Virus record (IMG/VR): IMGVR_UViG_3300011113_000644
Location: 1-64,000 of that record
Length of the DNA stretch: 64,000 bases
Origin: a virus
Direction: 5' to 3' (one strand)
Position numbers and translations under genes: made by a program. The notes beneath the pieces were generated by a model, which worked only from the letters and a program-made list of their open reading frames with translations, was not told the DNA's origin and searched no databases. Shown piece after piece: positions 53,640 through 63,029 of the stretch. How positions within the stretch are numbered: position 1 is the stretch's first letter; each line of letters starts with the position of its first letter.

Positions 53640-54295
53640 ATTATTTAAGTTTTAGTTTGTGGGGGAATAAACCGATTTATAACGTTGGGGTAATAAAAAA
53701 TGCATTATTATGGAAAGAAATTTATCATGATTGGCAAATGGTGGTATATTATGACAATACCGTACCTGAAGAAACCATCGATAAATTAAATGAATTGGGC
53801 GTATTAACAATTGATTTTACTAACAAAAATATGTATGGTATGTTTTGGAGATTTTTTGCGGTGGACTTACCAAATTCGGAGTATTGTGTCTTCAGAGACT
53901 CAGATTCTCGTATAACAGTACGAGAAAAAATGGCGGTAGATGAATGGATTAATTCAGGTAAATCTATACATGTAATGAGGGACCATCCGGCACATAGAAT
54001 CCCATATGGGAACGACGGTTTAGGAATACTCGGAGGAATGTGGGGAATAAAATCAAACGTAATTCCTTTATCAGATATGATTCTAAAATTTACAAAAGAT
54101 AAAAATTTAAGTTATGGTTCAGACCAAACTTTTTTAAAAACCATTTACTCCATTTTTGTTGATGATAGATTTACCCATGATGAGTTTTTTGAAAATAAAC
54201 CTTTCCCTATCAAAAGAGAATTTGGAAGATTTGTTGGTGACAGATTGGACGAAAACGATAATTTTGTTGGGGATGATTATAAATCTGTAAATTAA
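53636..54295 (+). CDS. GT-A-type glycosyltransferase with RDSDSR motif
   Basis: The 219-residue protein has the DxD motif as FRDSDSR (Arg87-Arg92), MFWRFFAVD before it and GGMWGIKSN and YGSDQTF after it. It is the plus-strand paralogue of the gene at 39878. Both start with a similar segment (SFSLWG and SFSLYG). A GT-A nucleotide-sugar transferase; donor and acceptor unknown. Confidence 0.7.
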   Translation: MNYLSFSLWGNKPIYNVGVIKNALLWKEIYHDWQMVVYYDNTVPEETIDKLNELGVLTIDFTNKNMYGMFWRFFAVDLPNSEYCVFRDSDSRITVREKMAVDEWINSGKSIHVMRDHPAHRIPYGNDGLGILGGMWGIKSNVIPLSDMILKFTKDKNLSYGSDQTFLKTIYSIFVDDRFTHDEFFENKPFPIKREFGRFVGDRLDENDNFVGDDYKSVN

Positions 54296-54296
54296 T

Positions 54297-54794
54297 ATGC
54301 CAGGAAGTTACCCACAAGGAAAAGATGAAATTGTCGAATATATTATAAATAATACTGAAAGTTCCACGTTAATTTTGGATGTTGGTCCAGGATATGGTAC
54401 ATATGGTGGTCGACTCAATCAAATTTATAAAATAGACTGTGTTGAAATTTTTGAAAGATATATTTCTGATTATTCCCTTTCTAATATATATAACCAAGTT
54501 CATATTGGAGACATTTGTGAATTTGATTATTCCAAATATGATTTGATTATTATGGGAGATGTTTTGGAACACATAGAAACCGATAAAGCAATTGAATTAA
54601 TAAAAAATATGTCTGAGTTTGGTAAAAAACTTGTTGTTGCAGTTCCATATGAATACCATCAAGGAGAATGGGGAGGTAACATACATGAGACTCATCTACA
54701 ACCAGATTTAACTCCAGCAATAATGAACCAAAGATATCCGAATTTAGAATTAAAATTTAATTTTGGAGTGTACGGGTACTATACTAATTTTTAA
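54297..54794 (+). CDS. Class I SAM-dependent methyltransferase
   Basis: The 165-residue protein has a compact methyltransferase core: LILDVGPGYGTYGGRL (motif I), CVEIFERYI (end of strand two), YDLIIMGDVLEHIETDKA (motif around strand four) and KKLVVAVPYEYHQGEWGGN. It probably methylates a sugar or another small surface group. It lies one base after the preceding gene. Confidence 0.75.
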   Translation: MPGSYPQGKDEIVEYIINNTESSTLILDVGPGYGTYGGRLNQIYKIDCVEIFERYISDYSLSNIYNQVHIGDICEFDYSKYDLIIMGDVLEHIETDKAIELIKNMSEFGKKLVVAVPYEYHQGEWGGNIHETHLQPDLTPAIMNQRYPNLELKFNFGVYGYYTNF

Positions 54795-54810
54795 AAAAAC
54801 GAAAAAAAAA

Positions 54811-55446
54811 ATGACATTTGGAATTGCAATACCAACCTACTCAGGACACATAGAATATTTGAAGAATCTTTTATCGCAAATTTCTAATTCGACAGTACTA
54901 CCAAATCAAGTAAGTGTAAGTATATCATCATTTGATGAAGAAATATTTTTTGATGAGTATCCATTTGAATTGATTATTACAAAAACACAAGAATTTAAAA
55001 ACCCAAGTCAAAACAGGAATATTGCGGCGTCAAAACTCAACACTGACATTATATCATTTATAGATGGGGATGATTTACCTCATAAAACAAGAAATGAATA
55101 TCTTATAAAATCATTCGATATGGGTGCAAAAATAGTTGTCCATAATTATGAAATGAATAGTAATCACGTTATGACATACGATTCAGAAATGAATAATTTA
55201 GAATTATTAATTGACTATATTGACACATTCATATCAGACAGACATTTTCCTGAAAGTTCAAAAGGTCATTTATCATATGCAAATGGTCACATTTCCCTTC
55301 TGAAGTCAATATTTGATAAAATCAAGTACGATGAAAGTAATGATTTATTTAAATGTTGTGAAGATTCTGAATATAGTAGTAGATTAGTAAAAAACGGTTA
55401 TAAAATTTCACACATAACAAATAAATTATCTTTTTATTTTCACTAA
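54811..55446 (+). CDS. GT2 family glycosyltransferase
   Basis: With the ATG at 54811 the protein has 211 residues and opens MTFGIAIPTYSGHIEYLKNL, with KNPSQNRNIAASKLNTD and ISFIDGDDLPHKTR carrying the D-x-D of GT2 enzymes. HISLLKSIFDKIKYDE and the CCEDSEYSSRL segment complete the family pattern. A longer frame begins at 54763 inside the methyltransferase gene; I prefer the shorter start, since translation then begins at the typical GT2 first strand after an A-rich leader. Confidence 0.8.
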   Translation: MTFGIAIPTYSGHIEYLKNLLSQISNSTVLPNQVSVSISSFDEEIFFDEYPFELIITKTQEFKNPSQNRNIAASKLNTDIISFIDGDDLPHKTRNEYLIKSFDMGAKIVVHNYEMNSNHVMTYDSEMNNLELLIDYIDTFISDRHFPESSKGHLSYANGHISLLKSIFDKIKYDESNDLFKCCEDSEYSSRLVKNGYKISHITNKLSFYFH

Positions 55447-55450
55447 TAAT

Positions 55451-56152
55451 ATGAAATATATCTACACTCATTTAGGATTAGGTGACCACATTATTTGTAA
55501 TGGATTAGTTAGGTCACTAATGAAACCTAACGAGAATTATACACTTTTTGTAAAATCACACAATCTAAACACAGTACAATTTATGTATAGGGATTTAGAT
55601 AATTTGTTTTTTGTTGTTGGTGACGACAGTGATGTTTCAAATTATATTAAAAATAATAATATTTCAGATAATGACTTAATAGTTGCAGGTTTTATGAGTC
55701 ACCCTAATGCAAAAAGTTTTGATGAATCATTTTACTTACAAAATAATTTACCAATTTCTGTAAGATGGGATAACTTTTATTTACAAAGGGATTTGGAAAG
55801 TGAGAAAAGAGTTTTCAATCACTTTGGTGTAAAAGAGGATGAATACGTTTTTATACACGATGACGCCTCTCGTGGTTATATAATTGATGAAGATTTAATC
55901 GTTAATAAAAAATTGAAAATTGTCAGACCAGAAATTGGACTTACTAATAATGTTTTTGATTATTGTTATCTTATGGAAAAAAGTAAAGAATCCCATTTCA
56001 TAGATAGTTCATTCAGATTGATATTTGATTCTTTGAAATTAAGGAATGAAAATATTTTTTACCATATCAAGATGAAAAATGGTATCCGTAGAAATAGTTA
56101 TGACTATTATGACGCCAGATGTAATTTTTTAAATTTTAAAATTTATGAATAA
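55451..56152 (+). CDS. Glycosyltransferase-like protein, GT9-like fold
   Basis: The 233-residue protein begins MKYIYTHLGLGDHIICNGLV, a GT-B-type first strand and glycine loop (G-L-G-D-H-I-x-x-N). It continues with EYVFIHDDASRGYIID opening the second half and CYLMEKSKESHFIDSSFRLI near the end, where heptosyltransferase-like enzymes have their donor-site helix. It is shorter than the usual GT9 proteins. Family is suggested, not proven. Confidence 0.5.
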   Translation: MKYIYTHLGLGDHIICNGLVRSLMKPNENYTLFVKSHNLNTVQFMYRDLDNLFFVVGDDSDVSNYIKNNNISDNDLIVAGFMSHPNAKSFDESFYLQNNLPISVRWDNFYLQRDLESEKRVFNHFGVKEDEYVFIHDDASRGYIIDEDLIVNKKLKIVRPEIGLTNNVFDYCYLMEKSKESHFIDSSFRLIFDSLKLRNENIFYHIKMKNGIRRNSYDYYDARCNFLNFKIYE

Positions 56153-56804
56153 AAATAAAATAGTCATCGCACACTATAATGAGGATTTATCTTGGACTCA
56201 AAATTTAAAATTTGATGGAGAAATAGTTATTTATTCAAAAACAATTCAATCAAATCCCCATAGATACATACCAATTAATAAAGGACAAGAGGTACCAATG
56301 TATTTGAAATACATAATTGATTATTACGATAATTTACCCGACAAAACTTTATTTTTACATGGACATTCCACGTCTCCTCATCAAGACTTTGACTCAAGAT
56401 ACATTATTGAGAATTTAAATTGGGATTGTGATAATTTCTTTTCTGTTAATAAAAGAGAATGGTATCAAGAAGTTAGTAAAAATTGTCAATTATCAAAAGG
56501 TTCATTTGACATTTGGTTAAAGACATATTGGTATAAATTTTTAGAAATACTACCTTTTCCAGACAATGGATTATTTTTCTACTCAGGAGCCCAATTTGTT
56601 GTAAATAAAGAACTTATAACACAACACCCAAAGTCATACTATGAAGATTTGTACAATTGGGTATTAACTGAAGAAATCAAAATGGAAAGGGGAACTTCTG
56701 ATGAGATTATGAGTCGTATTTTTGAGTATACATGGCATTACATTTTCACAAAAAACTCAGTTGAGGTGGCCAGGGGTCACGATGAAATTTTTAAACGGTT
56801 ATAA
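56145..56804 (+). CDS. DUF3431-type protein, probable glycan enzyme
   Basis: The 219-residue protein matches the DUF3431 pattern: VIAHYNEDLSW at the start, NKGQEVPMYLKYIIDYYDNL, then KTLFLHGHSTSPHQDF, and SGAQFVVNKELI in the C-terminal half. Members of this family often sit in polysaccharide and glycosyltransferase loci. A GT-A-like fold is plausible from the order of these motifs. Start and end overlap or lie close to neighbours, so it is co-transcribed. Confidence 0.65.
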   Translation: MNKNKIVIAHYNEDLSWTQNLKFDGEIVIYSKTIQSNPHRYIPINKGQEVPMYLKYIIDYYDNLPDKTLFLHGHSTSPHQDFDSRYIIENLNWDCDNFFSVNKREWYQEVSKNCQLSKGSFDIWLKTYWYKFLEILPFPDNGLFFYSGAQFVVNKELITQHPKSYYEDLYNWVLTEEIKMERGTSDEIMSRIFEYTWHYIFTKNSVEVARGHDEIFKRL

Positions 56805-56816
56805 AAATTTAAAGTT

Positions 56817-57476
56817 ATGAAAAAAGTTAAAATAATAATTTTAGTCTTATCTTATGATGATAATGGAGGTGTTTATGATACGTTTCAAAAAGCTCAGTCT
56901 GAAACTTGGGATAAAGAACTTTATCCCGATATCGAAACTTTCTTTTTTTATGGAGACTCAAATGAAAATAAAATAATTGGTAAAAAAATTTATGTCACAG
57001 TTGATTCAGGATTGTGGAGTTGTGGTTTGAAAACTATAGAATCACTAAAATTAATTAATAGTAATTTTGATTATGATTTTTTATTTCGAACTAACAGTAG
57101 TAGTTATGTTGATAAACAACTTTTAAGTGATTTTTTATATGATAAACCTAAAAAAAATTATTATGCGGGGCATTCGGCACATGACCAAGGAGTAAATTAT
57201 GTATCAGGGTCAGGCATTATATTATCAAAAGATTTAGTTGATATTATAATTGAGAATCAAAACCAAGTTGATAGCGGATTAATGGATGATGCATCTTTTG
57301 CAAAGATATTAAATTCTCGTGGTACATATCCCACACAAGTAGATAGGTGTAATTACTCAGACGGAATTGTAAATAATTTAGATTGTAAATCTTTTTTATA
57401 CAGGTTAAAATCTAATAATAGGGAATTTGATATACGGAATATGTATCAAATTTACAATTTAAAAAATAAAAATTAA
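56817..57476 (+). CDS. Galactosyltransferase-like protein (GT-A)
   Basis: The 219-residue protein has KKVKIIILVLSYDDNG, a DFLFRTNSSSYVD segment where GT31-type enzymes place their acidic metal motif, YYAGHSAHDQGVNYVSGSG and IILSKDLVDIII, then GLMDDASFAKIL. This order (D-strand, Y-x-G, S-G-x-G, D-D at the end) is that of beta-galactosyltransferase-like GT-A enzymes, though the DxD is changed to RTNSS, so activity is not certain. Confidence 0.55.
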   Translation: MKKVKIIILVLSYDDNGGVYDTFQKAQSETWDKELYPDIETFFFYGDSNENKIIGKKIYVTVDSGLWSCGLKTIESLKLINSNFDYDFLFRTNSSSYVDKQLLSDFLYDKPKKNYYAGHSAHDQGVNYVSGSGIILSKDLVDIIIENQNQVDSGLMDDASFAKILNSRGTYPTQVDRCNYSDGIVNNLDCKSFLYRLKSNNREFDIRNMYQIYNLKNKN

Positions 57477-57491
57477 CATTATTATTTAATT

Positions 57492-58298
57492 ATGAAAATA
57501 TTTGATTGTTTTGCATTTTTCAATGAATTAACCCTTTTAGAAATAAGATTAAATGAGTTAAATGACGTTGTAGACTATTTTGTAATTGTTGAGTCCGAAA
57601 AAACTCATCAAAATGAGGATAAAGAGTTATTGTATTTTAAAAATAAAGATGATGAAAGATTTAAAAAATTTTCTGATAAAATTATTCATGTGGTTGTAAA
57701 ATCTGACGAATTTAATAATGACACTTGGCATAACGAAAGAAAACAATTTGATTCAATTATAAAAGGTTTGGGGATTGCTTCTGACGATGATTTAATAATT
57801 TTAGGAGCGGCGGATGAAATACCAAGAAAAGAAACAATAGAAAATTTAAAAAATTTAGATTTAGATAAAATTTGGTATATACAGCAGACTTGGTTTTATT
57901 TTTATTTGGATACTCGTTATTACAATGAACACGGTAATAACTCACTTTGGGTGGGAAATTGTATATCAAAAAAGAAAAATTTGATTAACAATTTATACCC
58001 TATATTTATGGAAAGGTATCATACCCATAACATAATCCCAAATTCAGGATGGCATTTTTCATTCATGGGAAATTCCGAGCATGTATTAAAAAAAATAAAT
58101 AGTTATGCTCACAATGAATACAAACATTTAACTTTAGAAAACATAGAAAATTTTTTAGGGACTCTTTCTGACCCATTGGGTCGTAGTAATATGAAATTTT
58201 TAGGGTATGAAAAAATAGATAATTTACCAAATTTTGTAAAATCTAATATTGTAAAATTTAAAAAGTATCTCAAACAAAATACTGATGACTATGTATGA
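57492..58298 (+). CDS. GT17-like glycosyltransferase
   Basis: The 268-residue protein has the GT17 signature: IFDCFAFFNELTLLEIRLNE at the start, FVIVESEKTHQNEDKELL, ERKQFDSIIKGLGIASDDDL, ILGAADEIPRKETI with the acidic motif, and a late GWHFSFMGNSEHVLKKI then YAHNEY. GT17 enzymes transfer GlcNAc to mannose or glucose in eukaryotes, and related proteins occur in phage and giant-virus sugar loci. Donor and acceptor unknown here. The stop overlaps the next gene. Confidence 0.85.
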   Translation: MKIFDCFAFFNELTLLEIRLNELNDVVDYFVIVESEKTHQNEDKELLYFKNKDDERFKKFSDKIIHVVVKSDEFNNDTWHNERKQFDSIIKGLGIASDDDLIILGAADEIPRKETIENLKNLDLDKIWYIQQTWFYFYLDTRYYNEHGNNSLWVGNCISKKKNLINNLYPIFMERYHTHNIIPNSGWHFSFMGNSEHVLKKINSYAHNEYKHLTLENIENFLGTLSDPLGRSNMKFLGYEKIDNLPNFVKSNIVKFKKYLKQNTDDYV

Positions 58299-59067
58299 TA
58301 CAATACAAATAAATAAATTTTCAAATCTACATGACGGAAAAAAAATAATTTTTTGTAAAACAGATTATTTAGATATTGAATTTAAAAATATTGAACAAAT
58401 AGAGAATGATATTATTTTAATTTCAGGTAACTCAGATTATGTAATTGATGAAAGTTATAAATCAAAAATCCCAAAAAATGTAAAAAAATGGTTTGCGCAG
58501 AATGCGCTTTTCACAGATGAAATTGTTGAACCAATTCCTTTGGGTATTGAAAATAAGTTGCCCTCTATAAGGGAGGGTCATGGTATAGGTTATCATGGTA
58601 GGATTGAGGAAAAAGAAAAAATAATATCTGAACAAAAAAAAATTGAGCCTTCTAAATTAATCTACTCTAATTTTAATTTGAATACAAATTTTTATCACAG
58701 GTCTTTGATTAAACAAATTTGTTTAGAAACCAGTTTTATTGATTGGGAAGAACCTAATTTACCTATTAAAACTTTTTTTGAAAGAATTTTGAATTACGAA
58801 TCTGTTGTTTGTGCACAGGGTAACGGCCCTGGTGATAATCACAGAATTTATGAAACTCTTTACATGGGAAGGATACCAATTACCTTTAATAAAACAATGT
58901 TTGATGTTTTACACCATCTATTTCCAATAGTATTAATTCAAAATCCTGATGATTTGAAAAATATAAGTTTGATGAAATCAAAAATAGAAAAAGTTAAAAA
59001 CAAAATTTGGGATAAAAACTTATTGGACATGGAATATTGGGTAAATAAAATTAAAAGTAATTTATAA
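58285..59067 (+). CDS. Exostosin/GT47-like glycosyltransferase
   Basis: The 260-residue protein has a donor-binding signature in its C-terminal half: FFERILNYESVVCAQGNGPG, then DNHRIYETLYMGRIPITFNK, where E-x-L-x-x-G-x-I-P is the pattern of exostosin-like and related GT-B enzymes. The N-terminal half (IILISGNSDYVIDESY, WFAQNALFTDEIVEPIPLGI) fits the acceptor half. A second in-frame ATG lies two codons in. It overlaps the preceding gene by 14 bases. Confidence 0.65.
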   Translation: MTMYDTIQINKFSNLHDGKKIIFCKTDYLDIEFKNIEQIENDIILISGNSDYVIDESYKSKIPKNVKKWFAQNALFTDEIVEPIPLGIENKLPSIREGHGIGYHGRIEEKEKIISEQKKIEPSKLIYSNFNLNTNFYHRSLIKQICLETSFIDWEEPNLPIKTFFERILNYESVVCAQGNGPGDNHRIYETLYMGRIPITFNKTMFDVLHHLFPIVLIQNPDDLKNISLMKSKIEKVKNKIWDKNLLDMEYWVNKIKSNL

Positions 59068-59069
59068 AA

Positions 59070-59843
59070 ATGGTAACAATCGACTATCAAGGGAGAATAA
59101 GTAACAATTTCATCCAACATATAGTTGCTAATTTTTTGGCAAGAAAATATAATTTAAAATTTGATTACGACTCACCCATTAATGAAAAATTTTTACCAAC
59201 TAATTATGGTAATGTTGGTGAAAATTTTATACATGTTAATGACAGCAATTGGCTTGATTTAGTTTTTGGTGACTGTAAAATTGAGTCCCCACATTTTCAT
59301 TTGTCTGGTTTTTTCAATGAAAAAAAATTTTTTGAATTTTTTGAAAGTGACATAAAACAAAATATGATTATAAATTACGACGATTCAATTAGTCAAAACG
59401 ATTTAATGGTTGATTACAGAATTGGTGAATTGTCGGGAGACAGAAGGATGTTACCCATAGAGTATTATTATGAGGCAATTGAGTCTACAGATTTTGAAAA
59501 CGGGTTTATAACTTCGGATTCTTTAGACCATGAATTTTGTATTAAACTAATTGAGAAGTACGGTTTAAAACCTGTTCATCTTAATCCGGCAGATACTATA
59601 TCTTATTGTAAAAATTTTAATAAATTAATTTTATCGGAAGGCGGATATTCTTGGACAATAGGTTTTTTAAGTAGAGCTAAGGAAGTTATTTGTAGTAGTA
59701 GACACGGATTGTGGCACGGGGACATTTATTTTGAAAGATGGAAAAAATTAAATTGGGACTATGACCCAACTACGTTCGTTGGTAGGAATGGACTTAATGG
59801 TTATAAACCAATTAGATATGATAATCCGATAGGTTCAGTATAA
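59070..59843 (+). CDS. GT11-like (alpha-1,2-fucosyltransferase-type) protein
   Basis: The 257-residue protein begins MVTIDYQGRISNNFIQHIVA, the GRxGNxxxQ start of GT11 fucosyltransferases, followed by NFLARKYNLKFDYDSP. A central VDYRIGELSGDRRMLPIEYY, then YEAIESTDFENGFITSDSLD, and LILSEGGYSWTIGFLSRAKE fit the GT11 donor region. It probably transfers a deoxy or acetamido sugar made by the neighbouring genes. Confidence 0.6.
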   Translation: MVTIDYQGRISNNFIQHIVANFLARKYNLKFDYDSPINEKFLPTNYGNVGENFIHVNDSNWLDLVFGDCKIESPHFHLSGFFNEKKFFEFFESDIKQNMIINYDDSISQNDLMVDYRIGELSGDRRMLPIEYYYEAIESTDFENGFITSDSLDHEFCIKLIEKYGLKPVHLNPADTISYCKNFNKLILSEGGYSWTIGFLSRAKEVICSSRHGLWHGDIYFERWKKLNWDYDPTTFVGRNGLNGYKPIRYDNPIGSV

Positions 59844-59845
59844 TT

Positions 59846-60265
59846 ATGAAAGACGTAATATTAGGTAAAAATTCTATAGTTTCACATTACACAAACCTAT
59901 ATGGGTGTATATTAGGTCAAGATGTTTTTGTTGGTCCGTTTGTTGAAATACAAAAAAATTGTATTATTGGTGATAAAACTAGAGTTAGTAGTCACTCATT
60001 TATATGTGAGGGTGTAAATATTGGTGAAAATTGTTTTATTGGTCATGGTGTGATGTTCACTAATGATAAATTTACAGAAAAAAAAGATGAATGGATATTG
60101 AGAAAAACACATATAGGTAATAATGTAAGGATTGGTAGTAATTCTACAATATTACCTGTTAATATTGGGGATAATTGTGTAATAGGTGCAGGTTCAGTTG
60201 TTACAAAAGATGTACCTAGCGGTAGTGTTGTCTATGGTAATCCTGCAAAAATAAAAAAAAAATAA
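59846..60265 (+). CDS. Left-handed beta-helix sugar N-acetyltransferase
   Basis: The 139-residue protein consists of hexapeptide repeats (ILGQDVFVGPFVEIQKNCII, VNIGENCFIGHGVMFTNDKF, THIGNNVRIGSNSTI, NIGDNCVIGAGSVVTKDVP). The catalytic His lies in the GHGVMFTND stretch, as in WlbB/WbpD, QdtC and FdtC acetyltransferases, which acetylate a 3-amino sugar nucleotide. It is directly followed by the dehydrogenase and aminotransferase genes, forming a three-gene module. Confidence 0.85.
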   Translation: MKDVILGKNSIVSHYTNLYGCILGQDVFVGPFVEIQKNCIIGDKTRVSSHSFICEGVNIGENCFIGHGVMFTNDKFTEKKDEWILRKTHIGNNVRIGSNSTILPVNIGDNCVIGAGSVVTKDVPSGSVVYGNPAKIKKK

Positions 60266-60272
60266 TATTATA

Positions 60273-61103
60273 ATGAAAATTTGTTTAATTGGGTACGGAT
60301 ATTGGGGTAAAATTTTATATAAAAATTTAATTAATATGGGCATCGATGATATAACCATCATTGATGAATCATTAAATAATACTAATTTACTCACCGAGGA
60401 ATTTAGTCATTATATAATTGCAACCCCTTTTTCAACTCATAAGTATTTTTTAGAAAAAATTGGTAATTTTGAAAACAAAAAAATTTGGTGTGAAAAACCT
60501 TTAGTTGAGACTTATGATGATTCTATAAGAATTTACAACTTGATGGAAACCAATAATAATAAATTATTTGTTGATTGGGTTTATACTCATAACCCATGTG
60601 TAGTAAGACTAAAAGAAATTTTAGATGGAAAAAAATTAAAACAGATAATATTGAATAGGACAAATCTTGGGCCAATTAGAACTGATTGTTCATCAATTCA
60701 TGACTTGTCCTCACATGATTTATCTATACTTTATTTTTTATTTGAAAATGATGAATTTAACTTCAATTTTAACGAATTTAGCATAGAAAATGGTAAAAAT
60801 ATCGGGTCAAACATTAGTTGGTCATATGACGGTCATATACAAATAATCATAAATTCGTCATGGGAACACCATACAAAAAATAGGGTTAGTTTTTTTGTCA
60901 CAAATGATGACAAAATAATTGTTTTTGATGACTTGAATAAAGTTTTGATTAATAATGGGGATGTAGAAAACTTTTCAAACGATTTATCCCCAATAGAAAA
61001 ATCTATAAACAAATTTATTAGCTCAGATGATTTTGAAAAAAATAAAATAATAACTTTAAAAATAGTAAAAAATATAGAAAACATTTATGAACATAAAATT
61101 TAA
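60273..61103 (+). CDS. Gfo/Idh/MocA-family NAD(P)-dependent sugar dehydrogenase, short
   Basis: The 276-residue protein has the Rossmann start ICLIGYGYWGKILYKNLINM, the IIATPFSTHKYF segment and the family's WCEKPLVE motif (E-K-P). A His-rich SSIHDLSSHDLSILYF follows where the catalytic His is found. It is shorter than the usual 310-350 residues. By setting it should oxidise a sugar nucleotide, likely at C3, to supply the aminotransferase. It overlaps that gene by 17 bases. Confidence 0.8.
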   Translation: MKICLIGYGYWGKILYKNLINMGIDDITIIDESLNNTNLLTEEFSHYIIATPFSTHKYFLEKIGNFENKKIWCEKPLVETYDDSIRIYNLMETNNNKLFVDWVYTHNPCVVRLKEILDGKKLKQIILNRTNLGPIRTDCSSIHDLSSHDLSILYFLFENDEFNFNFNEFSIENGKNIGSNISWSYDGHIQIIINSSWEHHTKNRVSFFVTNDDKIIVFDDLNKVLINNGDVENFSNDLSPIEKSINKFISSDDFEKNKIITLKIVKNIENIYEHKI

Positions 61104-62208
61104 TGATTTATCAGCTCAGTGGGAAAAAATTTCAGAAGAAGTTTTACCTGAAATATTAAATGTACTTGAAACAGGGAATTTTATTTTAGGGAATCAAGTT
61201 TCCATTTTTGAAAATAATTTTAAAAATTGGAACGGAAATAAATTTGCGGTAGGGGTCGCTAACGGTACAGATGCACTTATGATATCTGTGTCCGCATTAT
61301 CTTTAATCGGTACTACAATTTTTTACATCCCGTCAAACACTTACATTGCGACTTTGTTAGGTGTTGTTTTGTCAACAAATAAAGACTTTGTATATAAGTT
61401 GATTGACTGTGATGAATATTATCAGATTGATACAGTCATTTTAGAAAATGAATTATCCAAAGATTATGGTAATTACGACAATTATGTTGTTATGCCAGTT
61501 CATTTATATGGAGTATCGTGCAACATGAAACATATAATTGAACTTAGAAATAAATATGGATTCAAAATCATTGAAGACTGCTCTCAGGCTCATGGTACAA
61601 TAACAGAAGAAAACAAAAAAGTTGGAACCTATGGGGATGTTGCAGCGTTTTCATTGTACCCTGGGAAAAATTTGGGTGCAGCTGGTGATGCGGGTATTAT
61701 TGTTACAGATAATGAAGACATTTATAAAAATTGTTTGAAATTAAGAAATCTTGGGTCAATAAAAAAATATGAACATGAAATCATAGGTTGGAACTCAAGA
61801 TTAGATACCTTACAGTCTGTTATTTTAAACGGAAAATTAAAGTATATGGATGAATGGAATAAAAAAAGAAATTATGTTGCCGAAAAATTTATAAAAGGTA
61901 TTAAAAATAATCTTATAAAACTTCCAACAACCCCAAGATACTGTGGTTATAACACTTATCATATATTTCCTATTCTTTGTGATGATAGAGAAAAATTAAT
62001 GAACTATTTATCGACTAAAAATATACCTTCTATTATCCATTACCCCATTCCGATTGAGTCAACTGAGGCCTTTAAAAATAATAATTTTAAAAGTGAAAAT
62101 ACTATTAAATTTTCAAAATTATTGGTGAGTTTACCAATTCATCCATTTATGACAGACGAGGAAATAGATTATATTATTATGTCTTTAAATGATTTTAAAA
62201 AACTATGA
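61087..62208 (+). CDS. DegT/DnrJ/EryC1-family sugar aminotransferase (PLP)
   Basis: The 373-residue protein is a full-length PLP-dependent sugar aminotransferase. VANGTDALMISVSAL forms the phosphate site, IIEDCSQAHG carries the Asp and His/Gln of the cofactor pocket, and SLYPGKNLGAAGDAG contains the Lys that forms the Schiff base. It should convert a 3-keto sugar nucleotide to a 3-amino sugar. The gene overlaps both neighbours (17 and 4 bases), so the three enzymes are translated together. Confidence 0.92.
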   Translation: MNIKFNDLSAQWEKISEEVLPEILNVLETGNFILGNQVSIFENNFKNWNGNKFAVGVANGTDALMISVSALSLIGTTIFYIPSNTYIATLLGVVLSTNKDFVYKLIDCDEYYQIDTVILENELSKDYGNYDNYVVMPVHLYGVSCNMKHIIELRNKYGFKIIEDCSQAHGTITEENKKVGTYGDVAAFSLYPGKNLGAAGDAGIIVTDNEDIYKNCLKLRNLGSIKKYEHEIIGWNSRLDTLQSVILNGKLKYMDEWNKKRNYVAEKFIKGIKNNLIKLPTTPRYCGYNTYHIFPILCDDREKLMNYLSTKNIPSIIHYPIPIESTEAFKNNNFKSENTIKFSKLLVSLPIHPFMTDEEIDYIIMSLNDFKKL

Positions 62209-63020
62209 AAACTATAAATTTATATAACCATTTTCATTATGGCGATATTTTTATGTCAAGGGGTATAATACAAGTTTTGTCTGAACATTATCATATTAAT
62301 TATTATCATAATCTTAAAAAAGGTATTCTTAAAGATTTAAAAAACGTTGTTGAAATAATCGGTATTCCAAATGACATAAGTCCTAACCAAACAGTGAATG
62401 GTAATTTTTATAACACTTGGATTGGTTCAATTCCAAACTCTATGGGTATTTTTGAACATTATAAAATAATTCTTGATAATATTTTAATGGAACTTAATTT
62501 ACCTTCACCTGAAAATGAAAAAATTATACCTGTGATTAACTTTAGGGAATTACAAACATCTAAAATAGATGAGTTTATAAGAAAAAAAACAAAATTTTAT
62601 AAAAAGTTTGTATTGTTATGTACAGGGGACGTACACTCCCAACAAAGTGAGAATTTTGATTTTACACCAATTATTAATTACCTTTCTGAAAATCACAAAA
62701 ATATTTTTTTTATAACCACAACACCGGTTATAGAAAAAAACAATTTGATAAGTACAGACCAAATAAATGGGTTTATCCCTGATTTATTGGAAATTAGTTA
62801 CATAAGTAAATTTTGTGATACAATAGTTGGTAGGTCTTCAGGTCCTTATTCGTATTGCCTCACAAAAGAAAATTTAACAGACCCAAAAAAAACATTTGTT
62901 AGTTTCAATCACAGGCAAAAAGAGTCAAATTTGTTATTTGATTTGGGTTGTAATACTATATGGTCTAATAATTACCAATACGAAAATATTATTAATACAA
63001 TAAACAATCTTTTAAAATAA
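62205..63020 (+). CDS. GT9-like glycosyltransferase
   Basis: The 271-residue protein begins INLYNHFHYGDIFMSRGIIQ, a first-strand and loop pattern (G-D-I-x-x-x-R) of heptosyltransferase-type GT-B enzymes. The second half has FVLLCTGDVHSQQSENF, FFITTTPVIE and LEISYISKFCDTIVGRSSGP, the last matching the donor-site loop where GT9 enzymes recognise the nucleotide. Substrate unknown. It overlaps the aminotransferase stop by four bases. Confidence 0.6.
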   Translation: MKTINLYNHFHYGDIFMSRGIIQVLSEHYHINYYHNLKKGILKDLKNVVEIIGIPNDISPNQTVNGNFYNTWIGSIPNSMGIFEHYKIILDNILMELNLPSPENEKIIPVINFRELQTSKIDEFIRKKTKFYKKFVLLCTGDVHSQQSENFDFTPIINYLSENHKNIFFITTTPVIEKNNLISTDQINGFIPDLLEISYISKFCDTIVGRSSGPYSYCLTKENLTDPKKTFVSFNHRQKESNLLFDLGCNTIWSNNYQYENIINTINNLLK

Positions 63021-63029
63021 AGTTAAAAA

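Noticed and set aside
54763-54810. Longer start for the GT2 gene
   Set aside because: It lies in the methyltransferase coding sequence and adds a poly-Lys leader; the ATG at 54811 fits the usual GT2 start.
60194-60394. Short minus-strand ORFs in the plus-strand sugar cluster
   Set aside because: Isolated, antisense to well-supported genes, low-complexity Ile/Phe-rich; typical AT-rich shadows.
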